From Bacteroidaceae bacterium (GTDB taxonomy: Bacteria; Bacteroidota; Bacteroidia; Bacteroidales; Bacteroidaceae), in NCBI GenBank assembly GCA_017559845.1, contig JAFYQQ010000044.1:1-33929 (forward strand): 33,929 bases of DNA, given 5' to 3'. Position 1 is the first letter of the stretch, and every line of letters begins with the position of its first letter. This document shows positions 1 to 7,706 of this stretch, piece after piece. Both the position numbers and the translations under genes were made by a program. The notes below the pieces were generated by a model. The model was not told the DNA's origin and did no database searches. It saw nothing but the letters and a program-made list of their open reading frames with translations.

Positions 1-31
1 ATCTAACGCCCTTTCTCTGCCGAAAATCAGC

Positions 32-1276
32 ATGTACACTTGGCAAATAGCCCGCAGGCTTTTTCGTCATACCGGCGATGAACAACGTGTTTCTCGCCCG
101 GTAATCACCATCGCTACGTGGGGCGTGGCTGTGGGTGTGTGCGTGATGATATTGAGCGTGTGCGTAACCCTTGGCTTCCAACGCGAAATCCGCGGAAAGG
201 TTATCGGTTTTGGGTCGCATATCCAGGTGGTCAATGCGGAAAGCCTTTACAAGCCGTTGGAGACGAATCCCATCATGATGGGCAATGCCATGCTTGATTC
301 GCTTTCACACATTGAAGGCGTGCGCCATGCACAACGCTTTTGCCAGAAACCCGGAATGCTGAAGACGGAGGAGGCCTTCCGTGGCGTGGCGTTCAGGGGA
401 GTGGGTGTGGAGTATGACACCACATTCCTTCACCGCCACTTGCAGGAAGGGCGTTTGCCGGCGTTCTCTGACACGCTTTCAAGCAACGAGATTTTGGTCT
501 CTGCAAAGGTGGCAGACCAACTGAGGATAAATCTCAATGACAGGGTGTATGCCTACTTCTTTGAAGAGAAGGTGCGAGCACGAAGATTCACCGTTGTCGG
601 CATTTACAATACTAATTTAGCCGATTTTGACAACAGCTTCATCTTTACGGACTTGATAACCGTACAAAAATTGTGGGGATGGCATCCCGACCAGTATTCG
701 GGAGCCGAGCTTTTGCTGGCCGATTTCAACGAATTGGATATGGTTGCCGAAAGGGTGTCAGAGGTGGTTGACCATGCTGCAGACCCCTATGGAAACGCTT
801 ATCTTTCCAGTACAATCCAGAATCTGTATCCGCAGATTTTCTCTTGGCTTGACTTGCTGGACATGAACGTGTGGGTGATCCTCATTCTTATGCTTTGTGT
901 GGCTGGTTTTACCATGGTGAGCGGCCTGCTCATTATCATTCTGGAGCGTACGAACTTCATCGGGGTGATGAAGGCTATGGGAGCCGACAATGACCGCATA
1001 CGTCACATCTTCCTGTTCTTTGCAGCCATGATAATAGGCCGCGGCCTTCTGTGGGGAAATGCCCTGGCTGCAGCGCTAATCCTGTGCCAGGAGCTGTTTC
1101 ATCCCGTCATGCTTGACCCCCAGTCATATTATGTGGAAACCGTTCCCCTGTATGTTCACATGGGATATATCCTCTTGATTGATGTATTTACAATGGTGGT
1201 CAGTGTGATGGCCCTTGTGGTTCCCAGTTATCTGATATCAAACATCCATCCTGCCCGCAGCATCCGTTTCGAGTAA
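32..1276 (+). CDS. LolC/LolE-family (FtsX-like) ABC transporter permease
   Basis: Inner-membrane permease of the lipoprotein-release (Lol/MacB-FtsX) superfamily, 414 aa, expected to work with a LolD-type ATPase that is not in this window. The topology is typical: one N-terminal helix (about 24-48), a large periplasmic domain (about 50-275), then three C-terminal helices (about 280-305, 325-350, 375-400). The motif GVMKAMGA at 311-318 and the C-terminal PARSIRFE are hallmarks of FtsX-like permeases. The ATG at 32 is taken because it directly precedes the usual short cytoplasmic N-terminus. A TAA at 4-6 may end an upstream gene, but too little is visible to name it. The last 39 bp overlap the convergent prmA. 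Family is secure; the exact substrate (lipoprotein or other) is inferred. Confidence 0.88.
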   Translation: MYTWQIARRLFRHTGDEQRVSRPVITIATWGVAVGVCVMILSVCVTLGFQREIRGKVIGFGSHIQVVNAESLYKPLETNPIMMGNAMLDSLSHIEGVRHAQRFCQKPGMLKTEEAFRGVAFRGVGVEYDTTFLHRHLQEGRLPAFSDTLSSNEILVSAKVADQLRINLNDRVYAYFFEEKVRARRFTVVGIYNTNLADFDNSFIFTDLITVQKLWGWHPDQYSGAELLLADFNELDMVAERVSEVVDHAADPYGNAYLSSTIQNLYPQIFSWLDLLDMNVWVILILMLCVAGFTMVSGLLIIILERTNFIGVMKAMGADNDRIRHIFLFFAAMIIGRGLLWGNALAAALILCQELFHPVMLDPQSYYVETVPLYVHMGYILLIDVFTMVVSVMALVVPSYLISNIHPARSIRFE

Positions 1277-2101
1277 AATCATTGCCCATTCCTCTTCGGC
1301 TCTTTCCTCCACCACACGCATTCCCAGTTGTGAGGCTCGTTCTGCAAGCACGGGAATGTCCTGTACATAGAAACCGCTGAGCAGCATGTTTCCGTGGGGC
1401 AGCAGCGCATTGGAGAACCGTTCCATGTCAGCAAGCAGAATGTTGCGGTTGATGTTCGCAATAAGCAAATTAGCCTTGTCGTCTGGGGTGAGAACGGAAC
1501 TGTCTCCCTCTCTTACCTCAATGTCCTCAATGCCGTTCAGTCTTGCGTTGTCAATCGTATTCCTTACGCTCCACTCGTCAATGTCGTAAGCAAGAATCTG
1601 CTCCGCACCTCTCATGCAGCACATGAAGGAAAGGATTCCGGTTCCTGTTCCGGCATCGATGACGCGCTTTCCCCTTAGGTCTGTTTCGGACAGGAACTTC
1701 AGGAGCATTCGTGTGGTTTGGTGGCTTCCTGTGCCGAAAGCTTGGCAGGGGTTGATGGTGATGTCATAGGTGACGTCTTGTGCAGGGGTGCGCGTGTCAT
1801 GCACACAGATAAGGTTCTCTATGCGTATGGGCTTGAACCCCTCTTGTTCCCAGAGGGCGTTCCAGTTTTCGTCCGGAGCCTCTGTTTGGGTGTATTCAAT
1901 CAGAACCCCTTCGATGGGGAAGGCTGCCAGCGTGTTGTCCAGTTCGTCTTTGTCGAAAAGGTTACAGGGAATGTAGCCCACTATGCCGTCTTCGCCATAT
2001 TCGTATGACTCAAATCCGAGCGCGGCAATCTCTCCACTCAGAACATCGCAAAAAGCCTCGTTGCACGGGCTTAGCTTAAAATCTATGCTGTAATATTTCA
2101 T
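1238..2101 (-). CDS. prmA: Ribosomal protein L11 methyltransferase
   Basis: SAM-dependent methyltransferase that modifies ribosomal protein L11 in the cytoplasm; 287 aa, normal length for PrmA. The N-terminal substrate-recognition domain occupies about 1-95. The PrmA-specific stretch NPCQAFGTGSHQTT (117-130) precedes the Rossmann motif I DAGTGTG (149-155), and the catalytic-site ANINRN motif lies further on. Start at ATG 2101 gives the usual MKYYSIDF beginning. The gene converges on the LolE-like permease and its final 39 bp, including the TGA stop, lie inside the permease's last codons, so no room exists for an independent terminator for either gene. Identification rests on motif order and is confident. 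Confidence 0.93.
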   Translation of the reverse strand: MKYYSIDFKLSPCNEAFCDVLSGEIAALGFESYEYGEDGIVGYIPCNLFDKDELDNTLAAFPIEGVLIEYTQTEAPDENWNALWEQEGFKPIRIENLICVHDTRTPAQDVTYDITINPCQAFGTGSHQTTRMLLKFLSETDLRGKRVIDAGTGTGILSFMCCMRGAEQILAYDIDEWSVRNTIDNARLNGIEDIEVREGDSSVLTPDDKANLLIANINRNILLADMERFSNALLPHGNMLLSGFYVQDIPVLAERASQLGMRVVEERAEEEWAMILLETDAAGRMDV

Positions 2102-2169
2102 ATCAAAAGCAAAATTATATAAAAAAAAATTAACGGAAGGGATTTTCCCCTCAAATTAGGATAAATCCC

Positions 2170-2201
2170 TTTGGTAGAATCGCAGAAAGATGCTAAATTT
2201 G
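2170..2201 (+). promoter_or_regulatory. Bacteroidetes-type promoter of the 2223/3297 unit
   Basis: TTTG (2170-2173), exactly 20 bp, then TAAATTTG (2194-2201). This is the Bacteroides sigma-ABfr -33/-7 consensus (TTTG / TAnnTTTG). Transcription would start near 2208, leaving a leader of about 15 nt before the ATG at 2223. Confidence 0.75.
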
Positions 2202-2222
2202 TGCATAGTTAATTAAAAATGA

Positions 2223-3230
2223 ATGTATATGACACGTAAAATGATTTTCTTGATGGCAATTTTGGCATTGCCTTTTGCCATATATGCTCAGAATGACGAC
2301 ATGTATTTTGTCTCTTCCAAGAAGAAGTCTGCCAACAAGGAGAAGACGGTGGAGAGCAAGAACTCTGCAAGAAGAAGCGCTTCGCCCTGGGCCGATGTGG
2401 AAGATGCCGACTATCATACCGGCAAGCTGCGTGATGTGGACGAATATAACCGTCGTGGCAACCGTCAGGTGATTGCACGTCTTGATGGTGACACACTTTA
2501 TGTGGACAGTCCGGACTCTCTGGAGCAGAAGGAGTATTTGGTGCGTTACGAGGAAAATTATGCCGTTGATGACCCATACATTGACGACTACTATTATTCC
2601 GCACGCTTGTCCCGCTATCACGGATTCTATCATTTTGACCCGTTCATGTGGGATATCTGCTACGGTTGGTACGATCCCTGGTACGACCCCTGGTACGGAT
2701 GGTACGGGCCTTATTACCGCCACGGTTGGTATAGTTGGTCAACCTGGGGCTGGGGTTGGGGCCATTGCCATTTAGGCTGGCATCACGGATGGGGACCCGG
2801 CTGGCATCATGGTTGGGCACCGGCTGGACCGCCTCGCCCAATGCGTCCAGGAGGAAGTGCACTGGCCAACGGAGGTCGTCGTCCTGGAACAGGAACCGGT
2901 TCTGTGTCCTTTTCTCGTGGAGGGCGCAATTATGCCTCGGCATCCCGTAGCGGAAGCGTATCCTCTCGCACAAACCGTGGAAGTGGAGGAGTGGTTGGTT
3001 CTCTGCCCAGTCGTTCGCAATCGGGCGTACGATACAATGCCCCTTCACGCGGAAGCCGTAGCTCGTCAACCTATAGTACACCGAGCAACAACCGCAGTTC
3101 ATCCACATACAGTGCCCCTTCCCGTAGCACCCGAAGTTCAGGTGGGTCATTCTCCGGAGGCTCATCAGGCGGAAGCCGTGGAGGTGGTTTCTCCGGTGGT
3201 GGAGGAGGCGGTGGCCGCAGAGGAAGATAA
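2223..3230 (+). CDS. Secreted aromatic-, His- and Gly/Ser-rich protein of unknown function
   Basis: Hypothetical exported protein, 335 aa. A hydrophobic signal peptide (about 7-22, ending AIYAQ) is followed by an acidic/polar segment. Next comes a strikingly aromatic block with repeated WYDP and WYG units (from about residue 147). After it is a Trp/His/Gly block with GWHHGW units, and then a basic Gly/Ser/Arg-rich low-complexity tail (about 205-335) ending GGGGGGGRRGR. No catalytic motif was seen. The composition suggests a disordered, adhesive or structural envelope/surface protein; the His clusters could bind metal, but that is a guess. It sits behind its own promoter and 66 bp upstream of a FadL-like outer-membrane protein, so co-expression is likely. 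MTRKMIF at 2229 is an alternative start. Confidence 0.75.
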   Translation: MYMTRKMIFLMAILALPFAIYAQNDDMYFVSSKKKSANKEKTVESKNSARRSASPWADVEDADYHTGKLRDVDEYNRRGNRQVIARLDGDTLYVDSPDSLEQKEYLVRYEENYAVDDPYIDDYYYSARLSRYHGFYHFDPFMWDICYGWYDPWYDPWYGWYGPYYRHGWYSWSTWGWGWGHCHLGWHHGWGPGWHHGWAPAGPPRPMRPGGSALANGGRRPGTGTGSVSFSRGGRNYASASRSGSVSSRTNRGSGGVVGSLPSRSQSGVRYNAPSRGSRSSSTYSTPSNNRSSSTYSAPSRSTRSSGGSFSGGSSGGSRGGGFSGGGGGGGRRGR

Positions 3231-3296
3231 ACCTATCGCCATTGACAGCATGCGGACAAACATAAAAGATTTGTAAATTTCAAATAATTGGAAAAA

Positions 3297-4910
3297 ATGA
3301 AAAAGACATATTTAACTTTTGCACTTTTGCTTGCATCGGCAAGTATGATGGCGCAGACGGTTTATACCAATGCCGAGCTGAGTTCCACCTCCGATGTAAT
3401 AGGTACGGCCCGATATGTGGGTATGGGAGGAGCACTGGGCGCTTTGGGTGCTGACATCAGCGCCATCGGAAGCAATCCTGCGGCCATCGGAATGTATCGC
3501 CGTTCTGACATAGCCCTTACCGCAGGCGGAATGTGGCAGAAAGACCGCGCTTATCAGGAACGCAACACCGGACGTGGAACCTTTGACCAGATGGGTTTTG
3601 TGGCTGCCTTTCGCATTGACCACCCCAAGGTGAACTTTGTGAACTTCTCGTTCAATTATCAGAAAAAGTACAACTTTGGCGGTGCATATTATGCCGATAA
3701 CGCACGCCTGGGCGGTTTGTCTCAGGCAGACCAGTTCGCTTCCCTAGCTAATGCGTATTACAATGAAGAATCGTCGCCTTACACGCTTTACGGAGCTGCA
3801 TACGATGCCTATCTATACGAACGTGACAATAAAGGCTTCTACAACCCTTACAGCGCTCAACGCAACCGTTATTCCTACTATACCGGTGGTTCCGTACAGG
3901 CCTTCGACATCAATTTCAGCACTAACATCAGCGACCGTTATTATGTAGGTCTCACCATCGGAGCGAACAATGTGGATTATGACCGCTTCACTTCATATAC
4001 AGAGGAAAGAAATGGTTCGGACGGAAGCATACAGGACTACACCATTGATACAGACCAGCGGATTTCTGGTTACGGAATCAATCTGAAGGCAGGAACCATC
4101 ATCCGTCCCATTGAAGACAATCCTTTCAGAGTGGGCTTAACCGTAGAAACACCAACCTGGTATAACCTAAAATCCAGCGCAATTTGGGACATCTGGTCAA
4201 AGCAGTATTACGACGCAGAAACCAAACAGGATATGTATCTGCCCGATGGATACTACAAGCATTCTTCTGCCGATGACAATTACCTGGAATACAACCTGCG
4301 CACCCTTTGGCGTGCAAGAGTGAGCATGGGAAGCACCATAGACCGTTATTTTGCCTGGGGATTGGAATATGAATACGCCAATTATGGCAAGAATCACGTA
4401 ACCTATCCCAGTGGTGGATACGAACCTTCATGGTACGACCCCTATTGGGATACATTCTCAAGCGTCAAGGATATTGAGTTGAACAAACAGAACAAGCAAG
4501 TGCTGAAAGGCCAGCATAACGTAAAGCTCGGATTCGAGTTCAATGCCACGGACAATCTGGCCATCCGAATGGGTTACAATTACGTTTCGTCCATGTTCAA
4601 GGATGGTGCCCGTCTCACACAGCATATCAACAGTTATGCGATGGACTACGTAAGCGAGACCGGCTATATGAATCTTAGCGATGTGAATCTCATAACCTGT
4701 GGACTCGGTTACCGTTTCAAGCGTTTCTACATAGACATGGCCTACCGTTTCCGTCAGCAAAGTGGCAAGTACTATGCCTTTGATGACAGTTTCACACAAG
4801 AGGATGGTTTCATAAACGACAATCCCAACCTTGCCGGCGCCACATTACAACCCGTGGATGTGAATCTCAACCGCCACACCATCACCTGTACCCTGGGAAT
4901 TAAGTTCTGA
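3297..4910 (+). CDS. FadL/OmpP1-like outer-membrane protein ('hemin receptor' type)
   Basis: Outer-membrane beta-barrel protein of the OMPP1/FadL/TodX kind, often labelled hemin receptor in Bacteroidetes; it probably moves hydrophobic small molecules across the outer membrane. It is 537 aa with signal peptide MKKTYLTFALLLASASMMAQ. The diagnostic N-terminal stretch GTARYVGMGGALGALG, followed by SAIGSNPAAIGMYRRS, matches the plug region of this family. The rest alternates short polar/aromatic strands and ends in a C-terminal strand finishing with Phe, as barrel proteins do. A TTG lies 9 bp upstream in frame, but ATG 3297 gives a clean signal peptide and is preferred. It follows the aromatic-rich protein by 66 bp and ends before a strong terminator. 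The ligand is unknown. Confidence 0.85.
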   Translation: MKKTYLTFALLLASASMMAQTVYTNAELSSTSDVIGTARYVGMGGALGALGADISAIGSNPAAIGMYRRSDIALTAGGMWQKDRAYQERNTGRGTFDQMGFVAAFRIDHPKVNFVNFSFNYQKKYNFGGAYYADNARLGGLSQADQFASLANAYYNEESSPYTLYGAAYDAYLYERDNKGFYNPYSAQRNRYSYYTGGSVQAFDINFSTNISDRYYVGLTIGANNVDYDRFTSYTEERNGSDGSIQDYTIDTDQRISGYGINLKAGTIIRPIEDNPFRVGLTVETPTWYNLKSSAIWDIWSKQYYDAETKQDMYLPDGYYKHSSADDNYLEYNLRTLWRARVSMGSTIDRYFAWGLEYEYANYGKNHVTYPSGGYEPSWYDPYWDTFSSVKDIELNKQNKQVLKGQHNVKLGFEFNATDNLAIRMGYNYVSSMFKDGARLTQHINSYAMDYVSETGYMNLSDVNLITCGLGYRFKRFYIDMAYRFRQQSGKYYAFDDSFTQEDGFINDNPNLAGATLQPVDVNLNRHTITCTLGIKF

Positions 4911-4944
4911 CCTCGTTACAACCTCTCATTGAGCCTATCATATT

Positions 4945-4974
4945 GAGGATGTGTCAAAATGCTGATGCATCCTC
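4945..4974 (+). terminator. Rho-independent terminator after the outer-membrane protein gene
   Basis: A 12-bp stem (4945-4956 with 4963-4974, two G-U pairs in RNA) and 6-nt loop is followed by TTTTCTTTT. It lies 35 bp after the stop codon. Confidence 0.8.
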
Positions 4975-5513
4975 TTTTCTTTTATAAATGTGTGCAAAAT
5001 ATCGGATACTGTTTTTGTTAAGCCTTTCCCCTGAGGGCAGTCCTTTTCTGTGGCGTCACATTTCGCAGTTAAAATTCAAAACACAAAAACACAAAATTAC
5101 AAAAACGCAAAATATTGTTTGCAATGCACAGATAATCAATGCGATATGATTTGTGTAATTTTGTGCACCTTTGGAAAAGGGGCAAAATGGGGTGTTTTGA
5201 GAGGCAGATTTCGGCTGTTTGCTGATGGCTGACCGCTCATTTTTTGTTACAATATGTCAAAGAACGCATTTTTTTTGTTTTGTTTTTGGGGCAGGGGCCG
5301 TTTTGCCTCGCCGCAGCACCCTTGCAATTTCAATGAAAGAGTTTCTCTGATTATCCCACTCCTTTTTTCATTGCAGGCTTTTAGTTTTCGTTTTCTTTTT
5401 TCGACAGAAGAACAAAAGAACATATTTGAGTTTGGCCAATACTCTTATGAAACTTATGTACTTGTGTCTGGTCTCTTTTTTACTTTGGCTTTTGGCTTTT
5501 GGCTTTGCATTAC

Positions 5514-5550
5514 GTCATGCTTAACATGTTTCAGCATTTCACCGCGAGCC
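5514..5550 (-). repeat. Dispersed palindromic repeat, GTCATGCTGAAC family, copy 1
   Basis: GTCATGC, a TGnnnnAnnnnTTTCAGCAT hairpin core and the end CCGCGAGCC match, in inverted orientation, the copies at 7290-7326 and 33672-33708. This is an intergenic repeat family whose translations produce spurious short proteins. Confidence 0.65.
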
Positions 5551-5574
5551 TTTTCTTGTCCTTCTCCGCTGACA

Positions 5575-5599
5575 GATCCTGAACTAAATTCAGGATGAC
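5575..5599. repeat. Palindromic repeat, GATCCTGAA...TTCAGGATGAC
   Basis: ATCCTGAA and TTCAGGAT are complementary arms. The same hairpin, with different loop bases, occurs within the copy at 33672-33708. Confidence 0.6.
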
Positions 5600-5619
5600 A
5601 TGATGCTTAGACTCTGAAT

Positions 5620-5659
5620 GACGGTTGGGCGAATTTGATCTGTGCATTGTTTAATGTTT
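5620..5659 (+). repeat. Direct repeat, copy 1 (GACGGTTGGGCG...)
   Basis: About 40 bp beginning GACGGTTGGGCG and ending TTTAATGTTT. It recurs in the same orientation at 5965-6005 with a few substitutions. Function is unknown. Confidence 0.65.
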
Positions 5660-5714
5660 GGCTTTTGGCCGTTGGCTGTTAGCTGTTAGCTTTTGGCTTT
5701 TCTATACGTCATGC

Positions 5715-5779
5715 TGAAATTTGCGGTTAAGCGAGAGCAGAGTCAAGCTTGGTTGGGTATGCCGAGCGTGAGCAAATTG
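5715..5779 (+). repeat. Long inverted repeat, arm 1
   Basis: Contains GCGAGAGCAGAGTCAAGCTT and TATGCCGAGCGTGAGCAAATT. The reverse complement of the whole block lies at 7194-7260 with few mismatches, so the two copies flank about 1.4 kb including the minisatellite. Confidence 0.75.
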
Positions 5780-5804
5780 GACGAAGTCAAAACGGGGGAT
5801 TTCA

Positions 5805-5862
5805 ATACCGTGGGACTTTCAAGTCCTCGGCCACGTTGCCGATTCGCGTCTTCATAGACGTC
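5805..5862 (-). repeat. Compound palindromic repeat, copy A
   Basis: Contains hairpin GGACTT-TC-AAGTCC (5813-5826), a GCC-rich linker and a second hairpin around GCGTCTTCATAGACG. Same order and orientation as copy B at 5888-5943; inverted relative to the copy at 33826-33883. Confidence 0.55.
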
Positions 5863-5887
5863 ATTTTCTATTCATTCCTTTTGTTTC

Positions 5888-5943
5888 TACGGACTTAAAA
5901 GTCCGCGGCTATTCGCTTTCGGTTTCGCGTCTTGTCAGACGCC
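5888..5943 (-). repeat. Compound palindromic repeat, copy B
   Basis: Hairpin CGGACTT-TT-AAGTCCG (5890-5905), linker CGGCTATTCGC, then hairpin GCGTCT-TGTC-AGACGC (5927-5942). It is the reverse complement of the layout at 33826-33883, where the first hairpin has different but still complementary arms. Confidence 0.65.
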
Positions 5944-5964
5944 TTGTCTTTGTGCGTGATGTTA

Positions 5965-6005
5965 GACGGTTGGGCGGATTTGATCTCTGCATTGTGTTTA
6001 ATGTT
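5965..6005 (+). repeat. Direct repeat, copy 2 (GACGGTTGGGCG...)
   Basis: Second copy of the 40-bp element at 5620-5659, same strand, with small differences (CGAATT against CGGATT, and one inserted base near the end). Confidence 0.65.
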
Positions 6006-6575
6006 TTGTTTTTGGTTTGTATTTCGCTGCTTCGCCAATGGCCAATGGCTAACAGCTAATAGTTGTTGTTTTGTTTTGTGGAATTCCGCTGCAAAGATAT
6101 AGCTTTATTTTGTATTTACAAAATAAAAACGGAATTATTTTTGCTTATTTTGTAAAATTTTATTGGAAAAGGGGGGATTTGGTGATGAGTGCCATATTTT
6201 TTTGTGTGGCGAGGAAATTTTTACCGCTACGCCATGCCGTAATTTTTTCCATGCCATGCGCCAGGAGGGGTGTAAAAGAAATTTTGATGCTACGTCAATC
6301 GGCATAGATCATGTAAACTTGCCTTTGTGCTCATATTTTGCATTTTTGCATTTTTGTGTTTTTGTGAAAACAAGTGTGCGTGCCTATAATATATATAATA
6401 ATCAATAAATGATTCATTTGTTGATTTAATAAGGTGTATGCGAACCCCTTTATGTTTTTGCGTTTACAAAAACACAAAAAAACAAAGGCGAGAGTCTGCC
6501 CTCCCATTTTCAGCCTCCCCTTATTGCTCCACCTCGTTAATCATGCCCCCCCCGATGCCCCAAACCGAATTTTGG

Positions 6576-6801
6576 GATGTCCCATTTCACCATTTGGGAT
6601 ATCCCATTTTACCATTTGGGATGTCCCATTTTACCATTTGGGATGTCCCATTTTACCATTTGGGGTATCCCATTTTACCATTTGGGGTATCCCATTTCAC
6701 CATTTGGGGTATCCCATTTTACCATTTGGGGTATCCCATTTCACCATTTGGGATGTCCCATTTTGCCTTTTGGGGTATCCCATTTCACCTTTTGGGGTAT
6801 A
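6576..6801. repeat. 22-bp minisatellite, ten units
   Basis: Ten 22-bp units start at 6576, 6598, 6620, 6642, 6664, 6686, 6708, 6730, 6752 and 6774, plus a partial eleventh. The unit is GRTRTCCCATTTYACCATTTGG, varying at a few fixed positions. Junctions form the perfect or near-perfect palindrome TGGGATATCCCA / TGGGRTRTCCCA. Because 22 is not a multiple of 3, the same 22-residue peptide cycle appears in all three plus-strand frames, so the open frames here are a by-product of the repeat and not evidence of a gene. Confidence 0.95.
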
Positions 6802-7193
6802 TTTTCGGCACATTTGCGCACAATATACAGCCCGATGAACGGATTTGCCTTCTTCGATTTTTCGCTGCAAAATATATGCGTTTTCTTTGTCAATTTGAAA
6901 AATTGATTTAGCACCTTTTTGTATTTTTGCTTTTTTGTAATTTTGTAATTTTGTGTTTTTGCATTTTGCAAATGCGAAACTGCTTCCGTTCGGCAATTGA
7001 AACAAGTTTCTTTGCGCTCACTTACTCGCATTTTTGATGAATCTTGATCAGACATGAAAAAGTGTTGAATTGGCTTCCCCAAAATGGGTGTAGAAATAAT
7101 TAGAACCTCCCAAAGTCATCATGACCATACCTCATTCAAAAAAGTATAAGATGTTTTCGATGAGCGAAGGCGAATAACTTGTTTAACGTTGTT

Positions 7194-7260
7194 CAATTTG
7201 CTCACGCTCGGCATAGTTCAAGCAAGCTTGACTCTGCTCTCGCTTAATCGCAAATTTCAG
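7194..7260 (-). repeat. Long inverted repeat, arm 2
   Basis: Reverse complement of 5715-5779; the matching parts are CAATTTGCTCACGCTCGGCATA and AAGCTTGACTCTGCTCTCGC. It lies about 450 bp upstream of kdgK. Confidence 0.75.
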
Positions 7261-7289
7261 GATCACACCGAGGGAAGGGGGTAAGTAAA

Positions 7290-7326
7290 GGCTCGCAGTG
7301 AGATGCTGAAACGAGTTCAGCATGAC
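7290..7326 (+). repeat. Dispersed palindromic repeat, GTCATGCTGAAC family, copy 2
   Basis: GGCTCGCAGTGAGATGCTGA then AACGAGTTCAGCATGAC; ATGCTGAA and TTCAGCAT form a hairpin. Nearly identical in layout to 33672-33708. Confidence 0.75.
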
Positions 7327-7617
7327 CGTCTACTTTGGGCTGTTATATAGAAGAAACAAACAAAAATAGAAGGTGGGGCTGTGGGAGGGCAAGTGATGAA
7401 GGAGCAAAACGAAAAAACGGGAGAAAACGCTATGTGTTTCTACCATCTGTACGTTATGTGATGATGAGGTGTTGTAACACAAACATGGCGCAATAAGTAT
7501 GCCATAGTCCACTGGTGCCGCAATGTTTTTCTTAGGCAAACCAGGAAAAATGTTAAAAATAAGCCAGTATCGCATGGTTTTGTCGGGACAACTGCTTCAT
7601 CATTGCCTATTTTTTTA

Positions 7618-7625
7618 TAACTTTG
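7618..7625 (+). promoter_or_regulatory. -7 box of the glucuronate operon promoter
   Basis: TAACTTTG matches TAnnTTTG. No TTTG lies at the usual 19-21 bp upstream, so the promoter may need an activator. Predicted leader to the kdgK ATG is about 75 nt. Confidence 0.5.
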
Positions 7626-7706
7626 GTGAAAAATAAAAAGGAATTTATGCCATTTTTAGCATATTCCTCAATATTGGATATAAAAGTCAAATGTAGATAT
7701 ATATAT

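Larger units (their letters stand above)
4975..7617. other. 2.6-kb gene-free, repeat-rich intergenic region
   Basis: No credible gene was found on either strand. The stretch is made of low-complexity A/T words (A-tracts in CAAAAACACAAAA form near 5078-5112 and 6463-6485; the complementary T-tracts near 6335-6370 and 6910-6970), several dispersed palindromic or inverted repeats, a direct repeat pair, and the 22-bp minisatellite at 6576-6801, each listed separately. Apparent reading frames here translate repeats and lack codon structure or recognisable domains. No tRNA, rRNA or other known RNA was recognised. The density contrasts sharply with the tightly packed genes on both sides. Confidence 0.7.

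Noticed and set aside
5254..5598. 114-aa plus-strand frame
   Set aside because: Its C-terminal part is the translation of a dispersed palindromic repeat; no conserved domain or start context.
6576..6801. Possible CRISPR array
   Set aside because: The units are strictly tandem with no unique spacers, and no cas gene is nearby.
6434..6911. Open frames in all three plus-strand phases (up to 157 aa)
   Set aside because: They exist because the 22-bp repeat lacks stop codons in every phase; the peptides are the same cycle and no domain is present.
6697..7082. Minus-strand frames rich in Lys, Asn and Gln
   Set aside because: They translate the minisatellite and the neighbouring T-tract words; no gene-like composition.
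7330..7575. 81-aa minus-strand frame before kdgK
   Set aside because: No signal, domain or promoter context; lies in repeat-rich spacer.
4975..7617. tRNA or other standard RNA genes
   Set aside because: Scanned by eye for T-loop and acceptor patterns on both strands; none recognised.
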